Assembly: GCA_001769385.1 (NCBI GenBank)
Contig: MEPB01000008.1
Coordinates: 1-63,848, forward strand
Direction of reading: 5' to 3'
DNA: 63,848 nucleotides
DNA from: Bacteroidetes bacterium RIFCSPLOWO2_12_FULL_35_15
Lineage (GTDB): Bacteria > Bacteroidota > Bacteroidia > 2-12-FULL-35-15
This document shows, one piece after another, positions 42,755-51,164 of the stretch (position 1 is the stretch's first letter; the number at the start of each line of letters is the position of its first letter). Position numbers and translations under genes: made by a program. Under the pieces are notes generated by a model. It did not search any database, was not told the DNA's origin, and was given only the letters and a program-made list of their open reading frames with translations.

Positions 42755-45700
42755 TTATTTCATAATAATTTTTCGCTTGATTAATTTATTCTCATCTTGA
42801 ATAGTGATAAAATGTACACCAGCACCTATTTGTGTTGTATTAATACTTATTTCGTTATTTCCCTTTGATAAATTATATTGTGAACTCAGTATTTTTCGTC
42901 CTATAACGTCATAAATAATAATTTTATAGTTTTGATCAAGACCAGAGTATATGGTAAGTGTCAAAACACCGAAATCACTGTATGCATTGACAATTTCTGT
43001 TTCACGAGTACCACACTCATTTAACGAAACTATATTTGAATAGCTATAACCACCGTTAAAATCATTTTGTTTAAGCCTGTAATAGGTTGTTCCAGAATAA
43101 GGGTTTGCATCAATAAATGAATATTTTATTATTGATGAACTATTTCCTGCTCCAATAACTGTTCCTATTGATTCAAAATAATTTGCATTGCTACTCTTTT
43201 CGATAGTGAAATAATCATTATTAGTTTCACTTGCTGTTACCCATCTCAATTCAATTTCATTTTTACCGCATTTTGCATCAAAATTAAGAAGTTCAATAGG
43301 TAAAGGATTATTCCCTAATTTCGAAGAAAAGGTAAAGGGACTGAATGATGAAACTAATGCAGTAGTTACAATGTTTCCGCTTTGTGTCGTAGGACTTATT
43401 GGAATGCTACATCCACCAAAGGTTGTAGTAACATTCTCATTATTATTTTCCCAACCACCGGCACCCGAATTGCATGATGAACACCAATGCGCAATCCTTA
43501 AATCAGAACAAATGACAATCCCACTTGTTGCTGCATTTTCTGAAAATAATTGCACAGTTGCATTTGCACTACCCGCTCTCTCTAATGTCCAATATTCGGT
43601 ACTACTGACATGATCAAGCGGATTGGGAGTTGTTGATGAAATTGCATAACTTCCATATCCTGTATTAAAATACTGAGCCGTGAAAGTCTCTGATGAGGAA
43701 GGTGTTCCGATAGCAATACGAGCCCAAGTTGAGCCATTTCCGGTCGGAAAAGTAAATGCGGTTGTGCCAATTTTAGCTATTGGACCATCCACGAAACTAG
43801 GTCCGGTATTATTACCAGAAGTTGCTGTTGCTCCTGCATTCAATGTTAGAAGATAAGTTGGAGTCGTTAATACAATCCCATTTGTAAGAGTTAAGGCACC
43901 TGCAATAGTTATAACTTTATTCAATATTATTATATCATTACTTGAAACTCCAGTATTATTTGCTGTCAGGTCATAAAAATTTGTAATTGATGTTCCTCCT
44001 ATTGTTTGGTTAGCTGCACCATTAAAAGTAATTTTACCGCTTGTGCTAAAAGTAAATGATCCATTATTTGTCCAATTACCAGCCACACTATGCGATAAAC
44101 TACTACCACTTGCAAATGTGGTATAGGCATCACTCACTGTCAAATTCCCGGCAATAGTAAGATTGCCTCCTGCTGTTTTAGTACTACTGCCAGATCCTGT
44201 TTTATTTGTAAGTGTTAGATTTCCATAAGTTGGAGTAGCGAATATTGTCTGGTTAACTCCATTGGGAGCGTTGTATTCAACTGTACTGTTTACAGTAAAT
44301 GCAAATACAGTAAAATTAGAAGGGAAATTATTTCCCGTTTGTCCACCAGAACTTGCTGCTAATTTCAATGTTGATCCGGCAGCCATATTTATGGAACCTC
44401 CAGATGCATATCGATTAAGCGTGTTGGTTGAAATATCTAGCGTTGAAGCACCATTTATATTAAGATTACCATACGGAGTACTATAAGTGCTACCAGTTAT
44501 AATAACGGTAGGCGTATTTTGACTTCCAATTTCAGTTGATAACTTTCCTAAAAAAACATAATAACCGGTATTGTTACAAGTAACTGTTTGTGTGCCATTG
44601 GCATCAAAAACAACCGTATTGGGTTGGTCAACAGTACCGGCTGCACACCCTGAACCAAAAGTCACATTTCCTTTAAATTTTACTGTGCCGGTAGTCCCGC
44701 CAATTCCAAGAATTGGGAAAGTGGTTCCGGCTGTTGCAGAAAAAGTGGCACTTTTATTATAAACAATTGTTCCTCCGTTTTGCACATTTACTTGCATTTG
44801 TGTGTTTCCATTTCCACTCAGTATATTAAATGTAGCAGTTTGATTAATGACAAAGATATATGCTCCCGTATTCAATCGAAACACATTGTTTACACCACTT
44901 ATTGATGCTCGTATTGCGCCTATTTCTATAGAGGCACTTAGGGATATTGTTGCAGCACCAGTTAAAGGAAGATATAAACTATCGGCACAAGTAGGAGAAC
45001 CTAACGGACTCCAATTGGCTGCTGCATTAAAATCAGTTCCTGCCCCCCCATTACCAACTCCAACCCATGTTCTGGTGGTTACTGAACTCGTACAAACTGT
45101 AGTAGTTTGGCTGCCACTTACAAAATTTGTGCTTAAAGCTCCTTCAGTTACCGCATATACTTTCCAATAATACGTGGAACTTGATAGTAATCCGGATTGC
45201 ACCGAAGATGTGGAATTCGCGGCAGTTTGACTCATAAAAGTATATGTAACTCCATTATCATCGGAACGGTATATTAAATACCCAACTTCATTTGAAGCAT
45301 TGTCTGTCCAGTTTAATGTCATGGAAGAGCTTGTAACGCCAGTAAAACTCAAGCCGCTTGGATCTACTGGAACTGGGGGGGTAAATGTATATGTTTGACC
45401 ATTAACTGGGGTTGAACTTAAATTGGTTGTTTCACTTGTTGAACTAGCTATGGGGCTTGTTCCTGTTCCATTTAATGAAAGATATGTTCCAGATACATTT
45501 CCGGTAATTCCAATTGAAGCGGTAGGAGTAGAAAGTGATCCCGATTCAGGTCTGTAAACATATTCAACTTTTCCGGTTCCCTCATATAGTCTTACCTGAA
45601 ACGAAATACATGATAATGCTGCCCCATATTGCCACTTTTCATTTAAATATTCAGCTGTAAAGACTCGACTTCCTATTGTACCATTTGTTTGATATGTAAA

Positions 45701-46114
45701 CCCTGTCGCAGAATTAATCGCTAAATCATCCCAAAGTGGTGCTATAATCGGGCGCAAAGTCGTTGCGTTAGATGTTCCAGTACTTGTTAAGCTATTAACA
45801 TACCCATAAGAAGAAATGGACGCCCCAAAAGCTAACCATCCATTAGTGGATGCAGAGATAGTGGTGTAACGTGTTCCCATATACCAGAAATCAAATCCGA
45901 TAGGATTACTATTCCAAGCTCCATCGTCTACAGTACCTTGTCCGGAATTAGTGGTTCCTGAAACTAAAGGAGTAAATGTTCCATTAGTGGAAGAAAAGGC
46001 ATAATTTGTTACATTTTGAGCAAAACAATTTAGAATATTATTAAACAAAAACAATAACACACATATTCTCAATTTTGATATGTAATTTGGCGTTTTCACT
46101 TGTTTTTTATTCAT
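42755..46114 (-). CDS. Large secreted T9SS cargo protein with FN3 domain
   Basis: 1119 aa. Signal peptide (CVLLFLFNNILNCFAQ), an N-terminal beta-sandwich (GFDFWYMGTRYTTISAST, IIAPLWDDLAINSAT) , a fibronectin type III domain (DPSGLSFTGVTSSSMTLNWT), a long low-complexity region of Ser/Thr/Asn/Gly beta-solenoid-like repeats, and a FN3-like FDAKCGKNEIELRWVTASE near residue 930. The C-terminus (YKIIIYDVIGRKILSSQ, IGAGVHFITIQDENKLIKRK) is a type A sorting domain for the type IX secretion system. Surface adhesin or structural protein. Confidence 0.82.
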   Translation of the reverse strand: MNKKQVKTPNYISKLRICVLLFLFNNILNCFAQNVTNYAFSSTNGTFTPLVSGTTNSGQGTVDDGAWNSNPIGFDFWYMGTRYTTISASTNGWLAFGASISSYGYVNSLTSTGTSNATTLRPIIAPLWDDLAINSATGFTYQTNGTIGSRVFTAEYLNEKWQYGAALSCISFQVRLYEGTGKVEYVYRPESGSLSTPTASIGITGNVSGTYLSLNGTGTSPIASSTSETTNLSSTPVNGQTYTFTPPVPVDPSGLSFTGVTSSSMTLNWTDNASNEVGYLIYRSDDNGVTYTFMSQTAANSTSSVQSGLLSSSTYYWKVYAVTEGALSTNFVSGSQTTTVCTSSVTTRTWVGVGNGGAGTDFNAAANWSPLGSPTCADSLYLPLTGAATISLSASIEIGAIRASISGVNNVFRLNTGAYIFVINQTATFNILSGNGNTQMQVNVQNGGTIVYNKSATFSATAGTTFPILGIGGTTGTVKFKGNVTFGSGCAAGTVDQPNTVVFDANGTQTVTCNNTGYYVFLGKLSTEIGSQNTPTVIITGSTYSTPYGNLNINGASTLDISTNTLNRYASGGSINMAAGSTLKLAASSGGQTGNNFPSNFTVFAFTVNSTVEYNAPNGVNQTIFATPTYGNLTLTNKTGSGSSTKTAGGNLTIAGNLTVSDAYTTFASGSSLSHSVAGNWTNNGSFTFSTSGKITFNGAANQTIGGTSITNFYDLTANNTGVSSNDIIILNKVITIAGALTLTNGIVLTTPTYLLTLNAGATATSGNNTGPSFVDGPIAKIGTTAFTFPTGNGSTWARIAIGTPSSSETFTAQYFNTGYGSYAISSTTPNPLDHVSSTEYWTLERAGSANATVQLFSENAATSGIVICSDLRIAHWCSSCNSGAGGWENNNENVTTTFGGCSIPISPTTQSGNIVTTALVSSFSPFTFSSKLGNNPLPIELLNFDAKCGKNEIELRWVTASETNNDYFTIEKSSNANYFESIGTVIGAGNSSSIIKYSFIDANPYSGTTYYRLKQNDFNGGYSYSNIVSLNECGTRETEIVNAYSDFGVLTLTIYSGLDQNYKIIIYDVIGRKILSSQYNLSKGNNEISINTTQIGAGVHFITIQDENKLIKRKIIMK

Positions 46115-46160
46115 TTCTGATTCAATGCATTTATTAGTTATAGAGTAATTTCAAATAAAT

Positions 46161-46532
46161 TTAATTCTTGTCTTTTGAATTTGTTAATTGCTCAATTTTT
46201 AGGAATAGATGTCCAAAATTTATTGGCTTTACAATGAAATCATCCGCCCCTAAACCAAGTGATTTTGAAATTAAATTTGTTTGATCTAATGATGAAATAA
46301 AAATGAGTGGAATTTTATGAAAATGAAATTCTTTTAATACGCTCAAAAGGGACAAGCCACTGAGCCCTGACATCATAATATCACTAATTATAAAGTTAAT
46401 ATTCTGATCCTGAAGAATTCCAAGAGCATCTATAACATTATCTGCACTAATAATTTCATATCCTTTTGTTTTTAACTTTGAAGACAATACAGTAAGTATT
46501 AATTTGTCATCATCTACGATTAAAATTTTCAT
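46161..46532 (-). CDS. Stand-alone response regulator (receiver only)
   Basis: 123-aa CheY-like protein: KILIVDDDKLI acidic pocket, INFIISDIMMSGLSG with phospho-Asp, LIFISS and DDFIVKPINF with the conserved Lys. No output domain. Strong Shine-Dalgarno AAGGAGGATATT before ATG. Third of three receiver genes in a row; likely a phosphoryl shuttle or target of the hybrid kinase upstream in the cluster. Confidence 0.85.
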   Translation of the reverse strand: MKILIVDDDKLILTVLSSKLKTKGYEIISADNVIDALGILQDQNINFIISDIMMSGLSGLSLLSVLKEFHFHKIPLIFISSLDQTNLISKSLGLGADDFIVKPINFGHLFLKIEQLTNSKDKN

Positions 46533-46546
46533 AATATCCTCCTTTT

Positions 46547-47050
46547 TTATGATAGTATATTTCTTAAAAAAATAATTATTACAAGAATAATAATAACAAC
46601 TGTGCCTATTATCCTGTCTCTTTTTGATTCCTTATTCACATTTTCCGAATACAAAATTTCATCCGTGATGTGTCTAATAATATTTTGAATCTTTATAAAG
46701 CAACTTTCACCTTTAGCGATATAATCATATGCTCCATTCCTCAAAGTATCCATTGCAACTTCTATATTATCCTGTGATGACAGCATGATTACTTCAGTAT
46801 CGGGAGCTTTTTGTTTTATTTTTTTCAACACCTCTATTCCGTCCATTGCATCAGGATAATTGCTGTTCAAATTATAGTCTAATACAATAAGTGCTGGCTT
46901 CTGGTGCAAATTTTGAACACACTCTTCACCTGTTGGAAAAGCAATTATTTCAATATTTGTTTTTCCCTTTGATAGCTGATGTTTAAGCGCTTTGATAAAC
47001 ATATTGTCATCATCTACTAAAAACACCTTTATTTTTTCTTTTGTTTCCAT
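46547..47050 (-). CDS. Receiver protein with C-terminal membrane anchor
   Basis: Receiver domain (residues about 7-130: VFLVDDDNMFIK, PALIVLDYNLNSNYPDAMDG, VIMLSSQDN, YDYIAKGESC) followed by a short linker (SENVNKESKRDR) and a single C-terminal transmembrane helix (IIGTVVIIILVIIIFLRNIL). A tail-anchored response regulator would act at the inner membrane. Overlaps the upstream receiver gene by 22 bases and is a paralogue of it. Confidence 0.82.
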   Translation of the reverse strand: METKEKIKVFLVDDDNMFIKALKHQLSKGKTNIEIIAFPTGEECVQNLHQKPALIVLDYNLNSNYPDAMDGIEVLKKIKQKAPDTEVIMLSSQDNIEVAMDTLRNGAYDYIAKGESCFIKIQNIIRHITDEILYSENVNKESKRDRIIGTVVIIILVIIIFLRNILS

Positions 47051-47490
47051 GACGCAGTTTGTTTCTTTGTTTGTATATATGATATTGTTTTTTGTATTGC
47101 AGAAAATGCTTCCCTGTCTTTTGGAATGTATGTAAATGCGCCCGCTTTTAATGTTTTAAGAGCAACACTAAGATCTTTCTGCCCTGACAGCATAATTATT
47201 ATAGTGTTTGGGGAGATTCGTTTTATTCTCTTTAATGTTTCTATACCATTCAAGGCATCGGGCTTATCTTCATTCAAATAATAATCTAAGAGAATCACAT
47301 CAGGTTTTAAATTCATATTTTTTAAACACTCTTCTCCTGATTTGAAACAATAGATTTTATCATTCGTGTTTTTTTTTAGAAAATATCCCAATGCCTGTAG
47401 ATACATTTGATCATCATCAGCAATAAATATTTTTATATCATTACTTCTGCTATCTGAATCATCATTCCTCAATATAGTCAACGTTTTCAT
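47029..47490 (-). CDS. Receiver-domain protein, 153 aa
   Basis: Paralogue of the tail-anchored receiver downstream: IFIADDDQMYLQALGYFLKK, PDVILLDYYLNEDKPDALNG, IIMLSGQKDLSVALKTLKAG, TYIPKDREAF. The conserved Lys of beta5 is present (PKD). It ends in a basic tail (YIQTKKQTASWKQKKK) instead of a membrane helix and overlaps the next gene by 22 bases, which may mean that it lost its own anchor by truncation. No output domain. Confidence 0.8.
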   Translation of the reverse strand: MKTLTILRNDDSDSRSNDIKIFIADDDQMYLQALGYFLKKNTNDKIYCFKSGEECLKNMNLKPDVILLDYYLNEDKPDALNGIETLKRIKRISPNTIIIMLSGQKDLSVALKTLKAGAFTYIPKDREAFSAIQKTISYIQTKKQTASWKQKKK

Positions 47491-47641
47491 AGCATTTGTC
47501 TTTATAGATTCCAGTATTTTATACGGAACTTATATAACCAACATCGTAATTTTCGGTCAACGGAAGGAATTATTCGGTAAGCGGGGTAAAATATTTAGTT
47601 GGAAGAAATTTCAGAAAACGGGACATGGCCAACATTGAACC

Positions 47642-48334
47642 TTAAATCATGCGTAGTCGTTTATATACCTCATCGCGATATGTTTTGCCAATAGGTATTA
47701 TTTTTTCATTAAAGGAAATGGTATCGTCTTCTATTGTATCAATTTTATCTATTCGTATAATATAGGAGCGATGCACCCTCATATAATCGCTTGGTGATAA
47801 CTTTGTCTCCATTGCATTCATAGTGGAATGGATAACAATTTTTTCTTTTTCAGTGTTAAGAGTAATGTAATCTCCCAAAGCTTCAACCCACAAAATATCC
47901 GATTTCTTGATTCTTATTATGCTAACTCCTTTTTTTACAAATACATTATCATCATTTATGTGGTGAAAGGTCTGTTTAGCAACTATATCCTTAGCCCGAC
48001 TAATTGCCTTATAAAATCTTGAAAAGTCCAATGGCTTAACCAGATAGTCAGTTACATTATATTCAAAGGCTTCAAGTGCAAACTCTTTATGAGATGTAGT
48101 TAAAATTATTTGTGGTATTTTATGTTCTATTATTTGAATGAATTTGATGCCATTCATTTCAGGCATTTCAATGTCTAGGAATATCAAATCAACGCTATTC
48201 TCTGAAAGGAAAGACAAGGCAGTTATAGGATCTGGGAATGAGTGAACTAAGTTCAAAAAATCAACTTTTTTAATATAGCTTTCAATTAACTTCCTTGATA
48301 ATAACTCGTCCTCTATAACAATACAATTCATCAT
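47642..48334 (-). CDS. LytTR response regulator
   Basis: Start set at MMNCIVIEDELLSRK; the longer frame overlaps the kinase gene. N-terminal receiver (CIVIEDE, VDLIFLDIEMPEMNG with phospho-Asp, ILTTSHKEFALEAFE, DYLVKPLDF) and C-terminal LytTR DNA-binding domain (FVKKGVSIIRIKKSDILWVE, DYITLNTEKEKIVIHSTM, YMRVHRSYIIRIDKI). About 230 aa. Transcription regulator, next to the hybrid kinase and so its probable output. Confidence 0.9.
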   Translation of the reverse strand: MMNCIVIEDELLSRKLIESYIKKVDFLNLVHSFPDPITALSFLSENSVDLIFLDIEMPEMNGIKFIQIIEHKIPQIILTTSHKEFALEAFEYNVTDYLVKPLDFSRFYKAISRAKDIVAKQTFHHINDDNVFVKKGVSIIRIKKSDILWVEALGDYITLNTEKEKIVIHSTMNAMETKLSPSDYMRVHRSYIIRIDKIDTIEDDTISFNEKIIPIGKTYRDEVYKRLRMI

Positions 48335-48339
48335 ATTAC

Positions 48340-50631
48340 TTAATTTTTTATTTTTTCTCTTAATTCTATTATCGCAACTGAGCATGCTTGTATTATGCTA
48401 GCGACCATATCAGGAAGCAATTCAAAATTTATTTGTTCCCCTGCATATTTTTCAACAGCATTAACAGTATCTTTAACACTGTGTATTCCCATAAAATCGA
48501 TACTAGGCTTCATTTTGTGAGCAACGCCCCGCAATTCTGGCCATTTTTTTTCATTTAAATATCTGGCCATTTTTTCAAGCATTTCAGGTGTTTGTTCGAG
48601 AAATCCGTTTATCATCTCAAGTACAAATTCATTACTTCCTTCTGAAAGCTCTTTTAGATATGTCAAGTCTGTATATGATTGGCTTGCACTATCTGAATTT
48701 TCGGTAGTTATTACAAATGTAGATTCTTGGGAACTACCAATATTTGTATCCTTTTTAGTTAGCTGTTTTATTTTTTCATATAAAGTTCTTTGATTAAATG
48801 GCTTTGATATATAATCGTCCATGCCCAATGTTATACACTTTTCGGCTTCGCCAACAAGTGCATGAGCCGTCATAGCAATGATTGCGGTTTTTGATTTTGG
48901 CAATGACATGTTGTTACGAATGTATTTTGTAGCTTCGTACCCATCCATCTCAGGCATTTGCATATCCATTAATATAATGTCATAATCTGCTTTCGATAGT
49001 TTATCCACCGCAATCCTTCCATTATCAGCTATATCAAGTTTACATTTCCACTTTTTGAATATTTTTTTTGCTAACATTTGATTCATTATATTATCTTCTG
49101 CCAAAAGAATTTTCAAATCCTGTAATTCTGAATATGAACTACTTTTATCTTCTGTTTTTACTTCAATATTTTGCAAATTACTTTTTTTAAATGTTAATGT
49201 AAAATAAAAACAGGAACCATTATTGATTTCACTATTTACGGAAATTGTTCCTCCTTGCAATTCTATCAATTGCTTAGCAATCGTTAATCCAAGTCCCGTT
49301 CCTCCATATTTTCGAGTAGTCTCACTACTTGCCTGAGTAAAGCTATCAAAAATGCCAGACAATTTATCGTTAGAAATTCCCACACCAGTATCTGTAACTT
49401 TAAACTGTATAGTATAAAAATCATCCTTTTGATCATTTAACTGTATATCTATTTTTACACTTCCTTTTTCGGTAAATTTTATAGAGTTGCTCGCAAGGTT
49501 TAAAAGTATTTGCCGCAGCCGGGTCGTATCTCCGATAATTACTTTGGGAATTTCATTTGATATGGAATAGGTCAATACAAGACTTTTTTTACTAGCGGTG
49601 AAATGAAGTGTTTGAACAATGCCTTCTATAACTTCTTCGAGTTTGAAGGGTAGATTTTCAAATGTTATTTTACCTGATTCAATTTTCGAAAAGTCAAGAA
49701 TATCGTTAATAATGGTCAATAAATTATCAGCAGATAACTTAATGGCATCAACGCATTCTTTTTGCTCTATAGGTAGATCCTCTTCCTGTAAAATATCAGC
49801 CATCCCTATAATGGCATTCATTGGGGTTCGTATTTCATGACTCATATTTGCAAGAAATTGTTCCTTAACTTTTCTAGAATGCTCAGCAATCTCTTTTGCA
49901 TTTAAAAGCTCGGTGTTTTGTTTTTCAATTTGCGAAAGCATATCATTAAAACAAATGAATAGTTTACCTATTTCATCCGTTCCTTTTGTACACATTCTTA
50001 TAGAATAATCTTTTTTCATGCTTACATATTTTGCAGTTTCAGCCAGTTTAAGAATTGGTTTAGAAATGATATGCTGAAGTTTGGAAGAAATTAAAAATGC
50101 TATTATCAAGGAGGAAAGCAGTACGGCAATAGCAACTTTTAAAAAGTCTTTAATACTGGAATAAAGTTCCTTTAAATCGGACTTAATATAAATCAGACCA
50201 GTTGATTCTCCGTTCAGTTTTATATTTTGAAATAGCTCCAGATAATCTTTGGTAAAAAAAAGACCTTTTTTAGGTGCTGTTGGAAAAGAAATTTTTCCTT
50301 TCATTTCGTCCCTTACGTATGTTGCAAATAAATCTCCATTTTTGAGATAAATACAGGCGACTATAATATTTTTATTTACTTTCAATGAATTGAGTGAGCC
50401 TTTGGCTGCATCGGCATCCATAAAGGTGATGGCAGCAGTGTTGTTTTCTCCAATAATTTCAGCTACCGATTGTAATTGTTCTGCAATCTTTTTCTTAAAA
50501 TTTATTTCATCATAAATTACAAAAACAAGACAGGCAAACGACAAAGCAATAGTCGTAATCAACATAATGATAAGTATCATTTTATGTTTTATTGGAACGT
50601 TTCGTATATTTATGATTTTCATACTATTCAA
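48340..50631 (-). CDS. Hybrid histidine kinase with CHASE8-like sensor, receiver and HPt
   Basis: 763 aa. Two membrane helices (MILIIMLITTIALSFACLVF, AIAVLLSSLIIAFLI) enclose a periplasmic CHASE8-like domain (SVAEIIGENNTAAITFMDAD, NKNIIVACIYLKNGDLFATY) as in the diguanylate cyclase YfiN. Then HAMP (KPILKLAETAKYVS), HisKA H-box FLANMSHEIRTPMNAIIGMA, HATPase with NASNSIKFTEK-like ILLNLASNSIKF and GGTGLGLTIAKQLIE, receiver DIILMDMQMPEMDGYEA and a C-terminal HPt (RGVAHKMKPSIDFMG). Starts by overlapping yfiR by eight bases. Confidence 0.93.
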   Translation of the reverse strand: MNSMKIINIRNVPIKHKMILIIMLITTIALSFACLVFVIYDEINFKKKIAEQLQSVAEIIGENNTAAITFMDADAAKGSLNSLKVNKNIIVACIYLKNGDLFATYVRDEMKGKISFPTAPKKGLFFTKDYLELFQNIKLNGESTGLIYIKSDLKELYSSIKDFLKVAIAVLLSSLIIAFLISSKLQHIISKPILKLAETAKYVSMKKDYSIRMCTKGTDEIGKLFICFNDMLSQIEKQNTELLNAKEIAEHSRKVKEQFLANMSHEIRTPMNAIIGMADILQEEDLPIEQKECVDAIKLSADNLLTIINDILDFSKIESGKITFENLPFKLEEVIEGIVQTLHFTASKKSLVLTYSISNEIPKVIIGDTTRLRQILLNLASNSIKFTEKGSVKIDIQLNDQKDDFYTIQFKVTDTGVGISNDKLSGIFDSFTQASSETTRKYGGTGLGLTIAKQLIELQGGTISVNSEINNGSCFYFTLTFKKSNLQNIEVKTEDKSSSYSELQDLKILLAEDNIMNQMLAKKIFKKWKCKLDIADNGRIAVDKLSKADYDIILMDMQMPEMDGYEATKYIRNNMSLPKSKTAIIAMTAHALVGEAEKCITLGMDDYISKPFNQRTLYEKIKQLTKKDTNIGSSQESTFVITTENSDSASQSYTDLTYLKELSEGSNEFVLEMINGFLEQTPEMLEKMARYLNEKKWPELRGVAHKMKPSIDFMGIHSVKDTVNAVEKYAGEQINFELLPDMVASIIQACSVAIIELREKIKN

Positions 50632-51163
50632 TTATTGTTGCTAAGCCCAATAATTTCGAGCTTATTTTTATACCTGCCCGCTTTGTGGAATTAACATTTA
50701 TTTCAAAACCAAACTTGTTTTTGCTTTTTGAAAAATTAATCATTCCTTTTAACTGACAAAATCCTATTGTTTCACTAACTGTTAAAACAGGAAACTCTGA
50801 TACTTTTTTTAAAATTTCGGGAAGCTGGTCTTTTTCCGAAGGACTTATGTATAAGATATGACAATGTGTTGCTTGTTCGATACTATTGTATTGAATAATT
50901 TGCAGTTTTCTTCCGCCAATATTCATATTAGAAGCAAGTTTTTCAGTAACCTTTGCCACCACAGAATCATTTAAAACCCCTATAATTATTGGCGAAATAC
51001 TTGAAGGAAATGAATTTGAAGGCCACTCAACAAATTTTGAAAAATTACATAAAAACGCAGCTTTCACTTCATTCTCACTAAATTGTTGGGCACGTGCATT
51101 ATCAAGCATTAAAAACCAGATAACACCTGAAAAGAGCACACAATATTTGATTTTTCTGATCAT
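50624..51163 (-). CDS. YfiR-family periplasmic protein (DUF4154)
   Basis: 179 aa with signal peptide (CVLFSGVIWFLMLDNARAQ). Family motifs: NEVKAAFLCNFSKFVEWP, IIIGVLNDSVV, HCHILYISPSE, VLTVSETIGFCQLKGMINF and INVNSTKRAGIKISSKLLGLA. YfiR normally represses the periplasmic domain of YfiN; here the neighbour is a kinase with the same type of periplasmic domain. Overlaps the kinase by eight bases and starts one base after the OmpA-family gene stop. Confidence 0.9.
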   Translation of the reverse strand: MIRKIKYCVLFSGVIWFLMLDNARAQQFSENEVKAAFLCNFSKFVEWPSNSFPSSISPIIIGVLNDSVVAKVTEKLASNMNIGGRKLQIIQYNSIEQATHCHILYISPSEKDQLPEILKKVSEFPVLTVSETIGFCQLKGMINFSKSKNKFGFEINVNSTKRAGIKISSKLLGLATIIE

Positions 51164-51164
51164 G

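Noticed and set aside
44847-45170. Plus-strand ORFs inside the large T9SS gene (43371-45170)
   Set aside because: They are antisense shadows of Ser/Thr/Gly-rich repeats in a well-supported minus-strand gene.
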